Shown here: one piece after another, positions 25,932-34,263 of the stretch
How positions within the stretch are numbered: the stretch's first letter is position 1
Layout of the letters: every line of letters begins with the position of its first letter
NCBI RefSeq assembly: GCF_000355805.1
Contig: NZ_CM001837.1
Location: 2,717,868-2,781,867 of the forward strand
Direction: 5' to 3'
DNA: 64,000 nt
Source of the DNA: Dokdonia sp. PRO95
GTDB taxonomy: Bacteria > Bacteroidota > Bacteroidia > Flavobacteriales > Flavobacteriaceae
Notes under the pieces: model-generated
Seen by the model: the letters and a program-made list of their open reading frames with translations, nothing else
Database searches by the model: none
Told to the model about the DNA's origin: nothing
Made by a program: the position numbers and the translations under genes

Positions 25932-26726
25932 TTACTCAACTAGCTCTATGGTGCCAAAGATTCCAGCGTCTATCCAGCCTCTATTTTTGTCTTCACCAGG
26001 CACAGCTACAGAACCTATGAAGTTTTCTCGTTCTGCACTTGTGTCGTTATCACAATAAGCAAGCGCAAAACCTAGTTTCTGATTTACATCCAGAATTTTT
26101 GGTTCATTAACACCACCATCTTTGTAGGTATCATTATAAATGGTCATCTTACATTCCCAAATCATTGTGTTTTCTCCTGTTTTTACAATTTTAGACTCCA
26201 CGTGATTATTATATAGCGTAGGGACTTGACCAGGAGCAACGTCTACCACATTTCCATCTAGGGCAACGTGGTAAGCAAAAGCATTGTGTGTAAACTGGTG
26301 CCCACCACCAGAATTATCTGCATCTATAAAGATCTCAAGACAATCATCATCCCACCATAATGTAAGCGGATCTTTTTCCTTGTCATAAATAACATCATCT
26401 GTAATCTCAGCAATGATATATAGAGCTTCTGGTGTCCAAGTGAGCTTGTATTTACCAGAAAAATCCTCTGCTGTATAGTCTTCTCCTAACCATTTTTGAT
26501 CAAGGGGTTGCCATGCTATATCTTGCCAAGCAGGATCTGTCGCTAGTCCGTCTAATTCTGGTGTGATGGTCGCCTTTGTCACTTGGCGTAACTGGTGATC
26601 TGTTTTTGAGTTAGGTATTTCTGAGGTGTCCTCAATGAGATTTGATGATTTTTGTTGTTGGTGTGAGTTGTTTTTGCAGCTAGTAAAAACGAGTAATAAT
26701 AGGCTTAATGACCAAAAATATTTCAT
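25932..26726 (-). CDS. CBM9-like lipoprotein
   Basis: A 264-residue lipoprotein (MKYFWSLSLLLLVFTSC, acceptor C17) with a family 9 carbohydrate-binding-like fold from about 55 to 264: ITPELDGLATDPAWQ, WTPEALYIIAEITDD, DDDCLEIFIDADNSGG and a late FALAYCDND. Such domains bind sugars in xylanases, but free-standing versions in Bacteroidota have no assigned ligand. It follows the propeller gene by 34 nt and may share its transcript. Confidence 0.8.
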   Translation of the reverse strand: MKYFWSLSLLLLVFTSCKNNSHQQQKSSNLIEDTSEIPNSKTDHQLRQVTKATITPELDGLATDPAWQDIAWQPLDQKWLGEDYTAEDFSGKYKLTWTPEALYIIAEITDDVIYDKEKDPLTLWWDDDCLEIFIDADNSGGGHQFTHNAFAYHVALDGNVVDVAPGQVPTLYNNHVESKIVKTGENTMIWECKMTIYNDTYKDGGVNEPKILDVNQKLGFALAYCDNDTSAERENFIGSVAVPGEDKNRGWIDAGIFGTIELVE

Positions 26727-26760
26727 TGATATGTGTTGGTTTAGTTGATTAGTGAGATTG

Positions 26761-27621
26761 TTATTTCTTATCCTTTCTGGCAGCGACTATGGCTATTTGC
26801 GTACCATTAGGGGAGATGGCAAATCTTGAAATATCTTGAAGCTCCTCGTCTTCAAAAGTTTGATAGACTTCCCATGCTGATTTTTTAGTTTTACTGAGCA
26901 GTGTATTTCCTTTTGCAGCTAGTAGCGTACCATCTGGTAACCAGTTAATATCTTCAACACCTTCTGGAAGCTCTGTAATACTCTTTATTTTTTTAGTGTC
27001 TGGGTTGATAGATTTTACAATCCATTGATCTGTAGATTTGTCAATAAAACTAATGAGATTTGTATCTGGTATGTTGTGAAATGATCTACCAACAGGGATT
27101 TTCAAGTCATCAGATGTTTGATTCTTTACATTATGAATCACGAGGTGTAAATTACTCTCAACAATATCGGCTCCCACGATATAGTCTTCATTTGCCCATG
27201 TATAGTATGCAACCACAGCATCTTTAATTAACACGGGTGCTTTGTCTTGTCTAGGTAAGTAGGAGTAAAGACGTTGTAGTCCATCAGGATCTAGTCTTAC
27301 GGCCGATATTCCTCGTTTTCCTTTCATAAACTGTGGTGAATACTCTCCACCAGATGTAGCTTTGTTAAACTGTCTTGTAGTGCCACGTGTGTATTGAATA
27401 ATTTCTGTTTGACCATCACGAGCTCCTGCATAAATAATAATGTCATTAGCTAAAAATTGCGGCTGACTATCATATCCGGGATTATTACTTATGTTTCGCT
27501 TGTTTGTGAGCGTATCTCCGTTATCGGCTTTATTAATGTCAAGTAGAAAAATTTCTGTTTCTGTTTGGGCTGTTGCAAACTGTGTCGTAATCATAAGTAG
27601 TATTAGCAGTAGTTTTTTCAT
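26761..27621 (-). CDS. Secreted TolB-like beta-propeller protein
   Basis: A 286-residue exported protein with a signal peptide (1-18, ending FATAQ) and repeats of the PD40/TolB type: DSQPQFLANDIIIYAGARDG, GGEYSPQFMKGKRGISAVR, WLPDGTLLAA and ISRFAISPNGTQIAIVAARK. At 286 residues it would form most of a six-bladed propeller. A role in binding a protein or peptide partner is inferred from the fold. It lies upstream of the CBM9-like gene, and a full palindrome copy sits in its upstream gap. Confidence 0.75.
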   Translation of the reverse strand: MKKLLLILLMITTQFATAQTETEIFLLDINKADNGDTLTNKRNISNNPGYDSQPQFLANDIIIYAGARDGQTEIIQYTRGTTRQFNKATSGGEYSPQFMKGKRGISAVRLDPDGLQRLYSYLPRQDKAPVLIKDAVVAYYTWANEDYIVGADIVESNLHLVIHNVKNQTSDDLKIPVGRSFHNIPDTNLISFIDKSTDQWIVKSINPDTKKIKSITELPEGVEDINWLPDGTLLAAKGNTLLSKTKKSAWEVYQTFEDEELQDISRFAISPNGTQIAIVAARKDKK

Positions 27622-27646
27622 AAAATTGTGGATGAGTTATTTTTGT

Positions 27647-27666
27647 TACGCTTTCGCGAAAGCGTA
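27647..27666. repeat. Iterated palindrome, full 20-bp form (intergenic)
   Basis: TACGCTTTCGCGAAAGCGTA between the propeller gene (26 bp away) and the membrane-protein gene (5 bp away). Confidence 0.9.
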
Positions 27667-27671
27667 CTTAA

Positions 27672-28511
27672 TTACATTTTTCTTGGTTTTGTTGAGTCGT
27701 AATCTTCATTAAGATCCTCAACTATTACTTCTTTCCTAGCATAAGTCGTTGAATTACTGTCATAACTTCCTTGTAGCTCGTCGTTACCAACATTGTCTCG
27801 TTCAAGGCTGTCATAGGCTCTTGTAGTATCAATATTCTTAGAAAAATAAGTAGTAGCAGTCATCTTATTCCAAACAGGAACACCAAGAAAATCACCAAGA
27901 GCAACGGCATCTTCTTCTATGCTCTTACGATGGCCATGGTCTACCACGTTGTAACGCGCGCCATCTTCAAAAACGAGATTAATCTCGTAGCTAGTGTACG
28001 AACTTTTATCGCCGCGAACTCTTTCAGGCAAGATTTGGAGTGCCTTTATGGTGTCTAGTTTAAAGGTATTTGCATCTTCTGTGATAGTAAGGCTTTTGAT
28101 TTGTTGCTTTTTGCCTTTGTGAAAATATCCTGTAGACTTATTAAAAGTAATTATCGTGTGTAATTTTTTTAATAAGAATATGCCTACACCGATAAATACT
28201 AAAGGAAACAGCGCAAAAAGTATAGATTCTATGCTAAAACCGTCACTAATAGTGGTTGTGATGCCTACTCCAACAAATATGAGTGGAAATAAAATAAATA
28301 TCCCGCTAAAAATTTTACCGAAGGATGAGGCTTTATAGCGCAACTCATTATCTGAAACTACTTCTAGTGTTTTGGTTTTAAAATTTGCACCACCACCTGC
28401 CTTTGGAGACCAGCTTGTTTTTGAGGCAAGCTCATGGTTAAACACCGATGGATCAAATGCCGGAGTACTCGTAGATTGTACAAGTTTTTTAAAAAATGAA
28501 GAAAGTCCCAT
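27672..28511 (-). CDS. Membrane protein of unknown function (279 residues)
   Basis: A 279-residue protein with two adjacent membrane helices (about 65-87, IFSGIFILFPLIFVGVGITT, and 95-113, ILFALFPLVFIGVGIFLL) and a C-terminal soluble domain of about 110 residues with alternating strands (YEINLVFEDGARYNVVDHGH). The tail is rich in D, N, S and Y. I do not recognise a function. It lies 45 nt downstream of uvrA on the same strand and may be transcribed with it. Confidence 0.7.
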   Translation of the reverse strand: MGLSSFFKKLVQSTSTPAFDPSVFNHELASKTSWSPKAGGGANFKTKTLEVVSDNELRYKASSFGKIFSGIFILFPLIFVGVGITTTISDGFSIESILFALFPLVFIGVGIFLLKKLHTIITFNKSTGYFHKGKKQQIKSLTITEDANTFKLDTIKALQILPERVRGDKSSYTSYEINLVFEDGARYNVVDHGHRKSIEEDAVALGDFLGVPVWNKMTATTYFSKNIDTTRAYDSLERDNVGNDELQGSYDSNSTTYARKEVIVEDLNEDYDSTKPRKM

Positions 28512-28556
28512 TGTACTAAAATAGGACTTTCGAGAGAATTATATGTTTGAGAATGA

Positions 28557-31352
28557 CTAGAGTTTTTCTTTCAAGTATTTTCCTGTAAAGGACTTCTTGT
28601 TTTTTGCTACCTCTTCCGGAGTTCCAGAAGCGACTAGAATACCACCGTGTTTACCACCCTCTGGCCCCATGTCGATAACATGGTCTGCACATTTTACAAG
28701 ATCCATATTGTGTTCTACCACAATAATAGAATGACCCTTTGCAATAAGTGCCTCAAAGGAAGCCAAAAGCTTTTTAATATCATGAAAATGTAAACCTGTC
28801 GTAGGCTCATCAAAAATGAATAAGGTCTTATCTTTTGTTGTTCCCTTTACTAAGAAACTTGCAAGTTTAATACGCTGCGCTTCACCTCCAGATAGGGTAG
28901 AGGAGCTTTGACCTAGTGTTACATACCCTAGACCTACGTCTTGTAATGGTTTAAGTTTACGAGTGATTTTTGCTTCATTATGTGCTGTAAAAAATGCCAC
29001 GGCATCATCAATAGTCATCGTAAGAATATCATCAATATTCTTATCGTTGAAATGCACTTCGAGTACCTCTTTCTTAAAACGCTTACCCTTACAAGTTTCA
29101 CATTCTAAGTGTACGTCTGCCATGAATTGCATCTCAATTGTTACTTCACCTTCACCTTTACAAGTCTCACATCTCCCGCCATCTACGTTAAAAGAAAAGT
29201 GTTTTGCTTTATAGTTTCTTATTTTACTAAGCTTCTGACTTTCAAATAATTTACGAATGTCATCGTAAGCTTTAATATAAGTCACAGGATTAGATCTAGA
29301 AGATCTCCCAATTGGGTTTTGATCTACAAATTCTATGGTTTTAATGTTCTCATAGTTGCCTTTAAGTTCTGTAAACTGGCCTGCTTTTTCCCCATATCCG
29401 CCTATTGCTTTAAGCATGGCAGGATATAATATTTTTCTAACTAATGTAGATTTTCCACTTCCAGAAACACCGGTTACAGCGGTAAATACACCAAGTGGAA
29501 AACGGACGTTTACGTTCTGTAAGTTGTTTTCTCGAGCGCCAATAACTTCGGCATAATATTTTGAAGTTCTACGCTTCTTAGGAACTTCAATTTCTAGATT
29601 TCCATTAAGGTATCCTGCAGTTAACGAATCACTTTTTAAAATCTCATCATAATCACCTACGGCCACCACATCTCCTCCAAAGGTTCCTGCTTCTGGGCCT
29701 ATATCAATGATAAAATCTGCTTTTTTCATGATGTCCTCATCATGTTCAACAACGATAACGGTATTACCAAGGTCACGGAGAGATTGTAGTACCTCTATAA
29801 GTTTTTCTGTGTCTTTAGGGTGCAATCCTATACTTGGTTCGTCAAGTATATACATTGATCCCACGAGACTACTACCAAGAGAAGTTGCAAGATTGATGCG
29901 CTGTGACTCACCACCAGAGAGAGTATTAGACTTTCTGTTGAGCGTAAGGTAGTTGAGTCCTACTTTGTCTAGAAAGCTAAGCCTACTTGTGATCTCTGTA
30001 AGTAATCTTTTTGCTACCGTAGTATCATACTCATTAAGCGTTAAACTGTTGAAGAAAGCTGCTACTTCGTCTAGTGGTAACTCTACTAGATCTACAATGT
30101 TTTTGCCGCCTATTTTTACATAGGTTGCTTCTGGACGTAGGCGTTTACCCTTACAAGTGTTACACTTTGTTTTACCACGGTAACGCGATAGCATTACTCT
30201 GTTTTGAATTTTATATGCCTTAGATTCTAAGAATTTAAAGAACTTATTGAGCCCATCAAATTCTTTATTACCATCCCAAACAAGCTGTTGTTGCTCTGGA
30301 GTTAACTCAAACCAAGGTTTGTGTATAGGAAAATCAAATTTATAGGCACGATTAACTAGCTGATCGCGGTAATGGCTCATACTATCACCACGCCATGGGA
30401 ACACGGCATTCTCGTAGATTGATAGTCCAGTATTAGGTATTACAAGATCTTCATCTATTCCTATTACATCACCATAACCTTCACAAGTAGGGCATGCACC
30501 GTATGGATTATTAAAAGAAAATAAATGAACATTAGGCTCTAAAAAAGTCATTCCATCAAGCTCAAACTTATTTGAAAACTGACGGCGAGAATTATCTACT
30601 AGCTTTTCTATAAAAAGTTCGCCCTTTCCTTCAAAGAATGCCGTCTGTACAGCATCTGAAAGTCGGTTTATAAAATCTTCATCTTCTGGATTGTTTATAA
30701 TTCTATCTACAACGAGGAGTATGTCTTTGGCTTTGAGTTTGCTTCCTATTTCGGCAACTTCATCAAGACGTTTTACTTCCCCTTTTACTTGTATACGTGC
30801 ATAGCCTTGTTGTAATAAGGCCTGCAGTTTGGATTCTATTTTTCTGCCTTTTTCTAAATGAATAGGTGCGAGTAGGAGTAGTTTTTCTCTTTTCGCGAAA
30901 GCGGAAACATAAGCAACCACATCTGTTACGGTATCCTTTTTAACTTCGTTTCCAGAAATAGGGGAGTAGGTCTTACCGATACGGGCAAAAAGTAGCTTTA
31001 AATAATCGTAAATCTCGGTTGTTGTTCCTACTGTAGATCTTGGGTTTGTGCTATTTACCTTTTGCTCAATGGCAATGGCAGGAGCAATTCCTTTTATGTA
31101 ATCTACCTTAGGTTTATCAAGTCTGCCTAAGAACTGGCGTGCGTAGGAGGAAAGACTCTCAACGTACCTGCGCTGTCCCTCTGCATAAAGGGTGTCAAAT
31201 GCAAGAGAAGATTTACCAGATCCAGAAAGTCCCGTGATAACAACGAGCTTGTTACGAGGGATTACTGCATTAATATTTTTAAGATTGTGCAGTTTGGCAC
31301 CCTTAATGATAATATTCTTCTTAGGATTTACATCCTTAACGTCTATAAGCAT
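28557..31352 (-). CDS. uvrA: Excinuclease ABC subunit A
   Basis: UvrA, the damage-recognition ATPase of nucleotide excision repair, 931 residues. It has two ABC modules: the first with GLSGSGKSS (about 42) and [17 protein letters not shown], the second with GVSGSGKST and [15 protein letters not shown]. Zinc modules show [29 protein letters not shown] and CETCKGKRF. The length is normal. A palindrome with intact core encodes AFAKREK near residue 150. A TATCTTTG box lies upstream. Confidence 0.96.
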   Translation of the reverse strand: MLIDVKDVNPKKNIIIKGAKLHNLKNINAVIPRNKLVVITGLSGSGKSSLAFDTLYAEGQRRYVESLSSYARQFLGRLDKPKVDYIKGIAPAIAIEQKVNSTNPRSTVGTTTEIYDYLKLLFARIGKTYSPISGNEVKKDTVTDVVAYVSAFAKREKLLLLAPIHLEKGRKIESKLQALLQQGYARIQVKGEVKRLDEVAEIGSKLKAKDILLVVDRIINNPEDEDFINRLSDAVQTAFFEGKGELFIEKLVDNSRRQFSNKFELDGMTFLEPNVHLFSFNNPYGACPTCEGYGDVIGIDEDLVIPNTGLSIYENAVFPWRGDSMSHYRDQLVNRAYKFDFPIHKPWFELTPEQQQLVWDGNKEFDGLNKFFKFLESKAYKIQNRVMLSRYRGKTKCNTCKGKRLRPEATYVKIGGKNIVDLVELPLDEVAAFFNSLTLNEYDTTVAKRLLTEITSRLSFLDKVGLNYLTLNRKSNTLSGGESQRINLATSLGSSLVGSMYILDEPSIGLHPKDTEKLIEVLQSLRDLGNTVIVVEHDEDIMKKADFIIDIGPEAGTFGGDVVAVGDYDEILKSDSLTAGYLNGNLEIEVPKKRRTSKYYAEVIGARENNLQNVNVRFPLGVFTAVTGVSGSGKSTLVRKILYPAMLKAIGGYGEKAGQFTELKGNYENIKTIEFVDQNPIGRSSRSNPVTYIKAYDDIRKLFESQKLSKIRNYKAKHFSFNVDGGRCETCKGEGEVTIEMQFMADVHLECETCKGKRFKKEVLEVHFNDKNIDDILTMTIDDAVAFFTAHNEAKITRKLKPLQDVGLGYVTLGQSSSTLSGGEAQRIKLASFLVKGTTKDKTLFIFDEPTTGLHFHDIKKLLASFEALIAKGHSIIVVEHNMDLVKCADHVIDMGPEGGKHGGILVASGTPEEVAKNKKSFTGKYLKEKL
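30891..30904. repeat. Iterated palindrome, half-degenerate copy inside uvrA
   Basis: TTTCGCGAAAGCGG; the core is intact and it is read in frame as AFAKR, in a variable surface region of UvrA. Confidence 0.8.
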
Positions 31353-31373
31353 CGCAATTCTTTAGTTCTATTA

Positions 31374-31381
31374 CAAAGATA
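31374..31381 (-). promoter_or_regulatory. TATCTTTG -7 box of uvrA
   Basis: TATCTTTG on the minus strand, 21 nt before the ATG. A TTG lies 24 nt upstream of it, slightly beyond the usual spacing. Confidence 0.55.
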
Positions 31382-31601
31382 CCGAAAGTGCAGTGCTATT
31401 GAAACCAAGTGCTGGCAGCATTTTGAACGTTATTTTTGATTTATTGTGCAAAATGAATGTTTTTTTGCAAATGTTAACAGATTTATTATATATTTACCAA
31501 AATATCCACAAACAAATACACTGCGTATAGTATAGAACTACTTTATAAAATTTTGGGCTAAGGGAATTCCTCTAGCAATTTTAACCTACAAAGTAGTACT
31601 T

Positions 31602-32186
31602 ATGAAAAGTGTATTAATAGACGATGCTACACTCGTTAGCAATTACATCAAAGGAGACGAAAAATCACTAGCTATGCTCATTGCGAGACATAAGCAACGT
31701 ATATATAGTTTTATATACTCGAAGGTATATGATCGCGATATTTCTGAAGATATTTTTCAAGACACGTTTATTAAGGTCATCAAAACACTCAAGAAGGGCA
31801 AGTATAATGAAGAAGGTAAATTTTTACCATGGACGATGCGTATTGCGCATAACCTAGTTATTGACCACTTCCGTCGTAATAATAGGATGCCTAAGTTTGA
31901 TAATGCAGGTGAGTTTTCTATTTTTTCTGTGTTAAGTGATAATAGCCTTAATGCTGAAAAGCAAATGGTGCGAGATCAAGTAAACAGAGACGTTAAGCGT
32001 ATCATTGAAGAGCTGCCAGATGACCAGAAAGAGGTGCTCAAAATGCGTATTTATCAAGAGATGAGCTTTAAAGAAATCTCTGAGCGTACTGGTGTAAGTA
32101 TCAATACAGCGCTGGGTAGAATGCGTTATGCGCTTATCAATTTGAGAAAAGTAATTGACACCAATAATATAATTCTAACAGATTGA
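31602..32186 (+). CDS. ECF-type RNA polymerase sigma factor
   Basis: A 194-residue sigma-70 family factor. Region 2 covers about 15-90 (DEKSLAMLIARHKQRIYSFI, DISEDIFQDTFIKVIKTL, WTMRIAHNLVIDHFRRNNR) and region 4 about 135-185 (LPDDQKEVLKMRIYQEMSFK, EISERTGVSINTALGRMRYA). Region 3 is absent, as in ECF factors. No anti-sigma gene with a membrane helix is adjacent; instead a conserved 50-residue protein gene follows 52 nt later. Its target promoters are unknown. Confidence 0.92.
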   Translation: MKSVLIDDATLVSNYIKGDEKSLAMLIARHKQRIYSFIYSKVYDRDISEDIFQDTFIKVIKTLKKGKYNEEGKFLPWTMRIAHNLVIDHFRRNNRMPKFDNAGEFSIFSVLSDNSLNAEKQMVRDQVNRDVKRIIEELPDDQKEVLKMRIYQEMSFKEISERTGVSINTALGRMRYALINLRKVIDTNNIILTD

Positions 32187-32238
32187 TATAATATGCTGTG
32201 CATTTTTGCGTTCTTGATAAGAATCAAACAAAAACCGC

Positions 32239-32391
32239 ATGGCAAAACTTTACACTACACCCTCGTCAGGTCACAATAAGACGAACCAATTTGAACCTAA
32301 ACAAGAGACTGTAGATTTTCTCTTGAATTTTTCTAAGGCTTTAAGTGTTATGCATTATAAATCGATGAAATTTGAAGCATTCATCAACTAA
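32239..32391 (+). CDS. Small conserved protein next to the sigma factor (50 residues)
   Basis: ATG at 32239 opens a 50-residue frame: MAKLYTTPSSGHNKTNQFEP, KQETVDFLLNFSKALSVMHY, KSMKFEAFIN. It is soluble, with one amphipathic helix around 24-40. I recall near-identical short proteins in other Flavobacteriaceae, but no function. It follows the sigma gene and ends at a strong terminator, so co-transcription with the sigma gene is likely. Confidence 0.7.
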   Translation: MAKLYTTPSSGHNKTNQFEPKQETVDFLLNFSKALSVMHYKSMKFEAFIN

Positions 32392-32399
32392 ACTTTGAT

Positions 32400-32426
32400 A
32401 AAACCTCGACCAGTCATCGAGGTTTT
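32400..32426. terminator. Terminator after the sigma-factor genes
   Basis: AAAACCTCGA and TCGAGGTTTT pair around a 7-nt loop, then ATTTTTTCTT. It touches the 3' end of the convergent nth gene and probably serves the + strand. Confidence 0.85.
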
Positions 32427-33096
32427 ATTTTTTCTTCCTTTTTGCCATCATTTTCTCATAGTCGGCTATGACTGTTTTACGTCCTATGGTCTTTGTGATA
32501 ATATCTTTCTCTAGGTCCCATCCTCTGGCTGGTGAGTAATCTCTTCCATACCATATAATTTGAAGATGTAAATCATTCCAAATATGTTCTGGAAAAAGGC
32601 GCTTTGCATCCTTTTCTGTTTGTACGACATTCTTTCCATTTGTAAAGCCCCAGCGGTACATTAACCTATGTATGTGAGTGTCTACAGGAAATGCAGGAAT
32701 ACCAAAAGCTTGCGCCACAACCACACTAGCTGTTTTATGGCCCACTGCTGGAAACTCCGTAAGCTTCTCTATGCTAGCAGGTACCACGCCATCATACTTA
32801 TCTATAAGCATATGTGACAAGCCATGAATACCTTTTGCTTTCATAGGCGATAGTCCTACAGGCTTTATGATATCTCGTATATCTTCTACTGTGAGCTTGA
32901 TCATATCATACGGATTATCTGCCACCTCAAATAGGAGTGGAGTGATTTGATTAACCTTCACATCTGTACTTTGAGCACTCATTAATACTGCAATAAGAAG
33001 CGTGTATGGGTCTTTATGATCTAGAGGAATTGGTATCTGAGGATATAGTTCTTGTAATGTTTTTATAGTAAAGTCTACCTTTTCTTGTTTATTCAT
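32425..33096 (-). CDS. nth: Endonuclease III without iron-sulphur cysteines
   Basis: A DNA glycosylase/AP lyase that removes oxidised pyrimidines. The helix-hairpin-helix segment EFPAVGHKTASVVVAQAFGI contains the catalytic lysine, and FPVDTHIHRL the catalytic aspartate, so activity is expected. The C-terminal loop that in E. coli holds four cysteines for the 4Fe-4S cluster reads YGRDYSPARGWDLEKDIITK with no cysteine. I recall this form in other flavobacteria. The ATG at 33096 (MNKQEKVDFTIK, 223 residues) fits the family; 33132 is an alternative. It is convergent with the sigma-factor pair. Confidence 0.88.
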   Translation of the reverse strand: MNKQEKVDFTIKTLQELYPQIPIPLDHKDPYTLLIAVLMSAQSTDVKVNQITPLLFEVADNPYDMIKLTVEDIRDIIKPVGLSPMKAKGIHGLSHMLIDKYDGVVPASIEKLTEFPAVGHKTASVVVAQAFGIPAFPVDTHIHRLMYRWGFTNGKNVVQTEKDAKRLFPEHIWNDLHLQIIWYGRDYSPARGWDLEKDIITKTIGRKTVIADYEKMMAKRKKK

Positions 33097-33215
33097 AGGG
33101 TAAGCATAATTATTCTTTATGGTGTAATCCATAAACCTTAAACGTATTTCTTTATAGTAATACGGAGAACTCGTAACTTTATAATATTATGTTTTTGCTA
33201 GGTGTAATAATTTAC

Positions 33216-33229
33216 GCTTTCGCGAAAGC
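33216..33229. repeat. Iterated palindrome, exact copy (intergenic)
   Basis: GCTTTCGCGAAAGC in the divergent gap between nth and bcp, 78 bp before bcp. Confidence 0.9.
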
Positions 33230-33306
33230 ATAACATTGCTATGTAAAGATAATTAACTACAATCAATGATGGATGAGATTTCCGGCATTGCCAAAACTAA
33301 AAAAGG

Positions 33307-33762
33307 ATGAACACATTAAAAGTGGGCGATAAAGTCCCAGATTTTACAACAGTCGATCAGGATGGAAATGAGGTGAAGCTTGCGGATTTTAAAGGTAAGA
33401 AGCTCATCGTATTTTTTTACCCAAAAGCAAGCACGCCAGGCTGTACCGCAGAGGCGTGTAATCTAAGAGATAACTACAAGGAATTACAGGCGCAAGGATA
33501 TCACTTACTAGGGGTGAGCGCAGATTCTCAAAAACGCCAAAAGAATTTTGCAACCAAATATGAGTTCCCTTTCCAGCTGCTTGCAGATGAGGATAAAACA
33601 GTAATCAACGCCTTTGGTGTTTGGGGTCTGAAAAAGTTTATGGGTAAGGAATACGATGGTATTCACCGTATGACTTTTAAAGTAGACGAAGAAGGCGTGG
33701 TGAGCGATGTGATACAAAAGGTTAAGACTAAAGATCACGCTGCCCAGTTACTAGACGCGTAG
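33307..33762 (+). CDS. bcp: Thioredoxin-dependent peroxiredoxin (BCP/PrxQ)
   Basis: A 151-residue cytosolic peroxiredoxin of the BCP/PrxQ type that reduces hydrogen peroxide and organic hydroperoxides. FFYPKASTPGCTAEACNLRD carries the peroxidatic C46 and a resolving C51 five residues later, the usual PrxQ arrangement. The other conserved parts are LLGVSADSQKRQKNFATKY and FGVWG. It is monocistronic with a very strong terminator. Confidence 0.94.
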   Translation: MNTLKVGDKVPDFTTVDQDGNEVKLADFKGKKLIVFFYPKASTPGCTAEACNLRDNYKELQAQGYHLLGVSADSQKRQKNFATKYEFPFQLLADEDKTVINAFGVWGLKKFMGKEYDGIHRMTFKVDEEGVVSDVIQKVKTKDHAAQLLDA

Positions 33763-33782
33763 TTCTCGAAGCTTATATAAAG

Positions 33783-33819
33783 TACAAAGGGCGATACATT
33801 TAATGTATCGCCCTTTGTA
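33783..33819. terminator. Bidirectional terminator between bcp and a convergent lipoprotein gene
   Basis: A 17-bp perfect stem (TACAAAGGGCGATACAT and its complement) with a 3-nt loop. Confidence 0.9.
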
Positions 33820-33837
33820 TTATAAGTACTTATGTGA

Positions 33838-34263
33838 TTATTGCTTTTCATAAACCAGTAGAGGCCCATCGCACATCATCCAGCTATTCTGTAGCTTTCC
33901 ATCCTTGCGTACTAACAACTCTTCATTGTCATTTCCAGTGCAACTACCCACTATCTGTAAACCTTCTGTGTATTTTAAAGTATAAAAAACACCTTCGCTA
34001 GTTTTCTTTGTAGTGTAAGTTCCAGAGGCTTCTATGGTAAACGCATCTTTAGTTTGATTCTTAGTAAATTTCATCTCTGGAGTAAAAACATAGGACTGAC
34101 TCATAGGAAGCTCTTCTTCTTCACTAGATGGCGATACCATACCGCTTTTCATCTCAATAAGTTGCCACGTTTCTCCTTGTGGTTTACTTGTAGCATTCTT
34201 CTCTGCGCAAGCAAATACCATAAAGAGTATAGCGGCGATAGCTATGTAATTAAGAGAATTCAT
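33838..34263 (-). CDS. Small lipoprotein of unknown function (141 residues)
   Basis: A 141-residue lipoprotein: MNSLNYIAIAAILFMVFAC (acceptor C19), then a beta-rich domain (ETWQLIEMKSGMVSPSSEEE, FTIEASGTYTTKK, VFYTLKYTEGLQIVGSC) of lipocalin-like or immunoglobulin-like size. I know no function. Its start overlaps the stop of the 485-residue gene by 1 nt (TAATG), so the two are coupled. Confidence 0.72.
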   Translation of the reverse strand: MNSLNYIAIAAILFMVFACAEKNATSKPQGETWQLIEMKSGMVSPSSEEEELPMSQSYVFTPEMKFTKNQTKDAFTIEASGTYTTKKTSEGVFYTLKYTEGLQIVGSCTGNDNEELLVRKDGKLQNSWMMCDGPLLVYEKQ

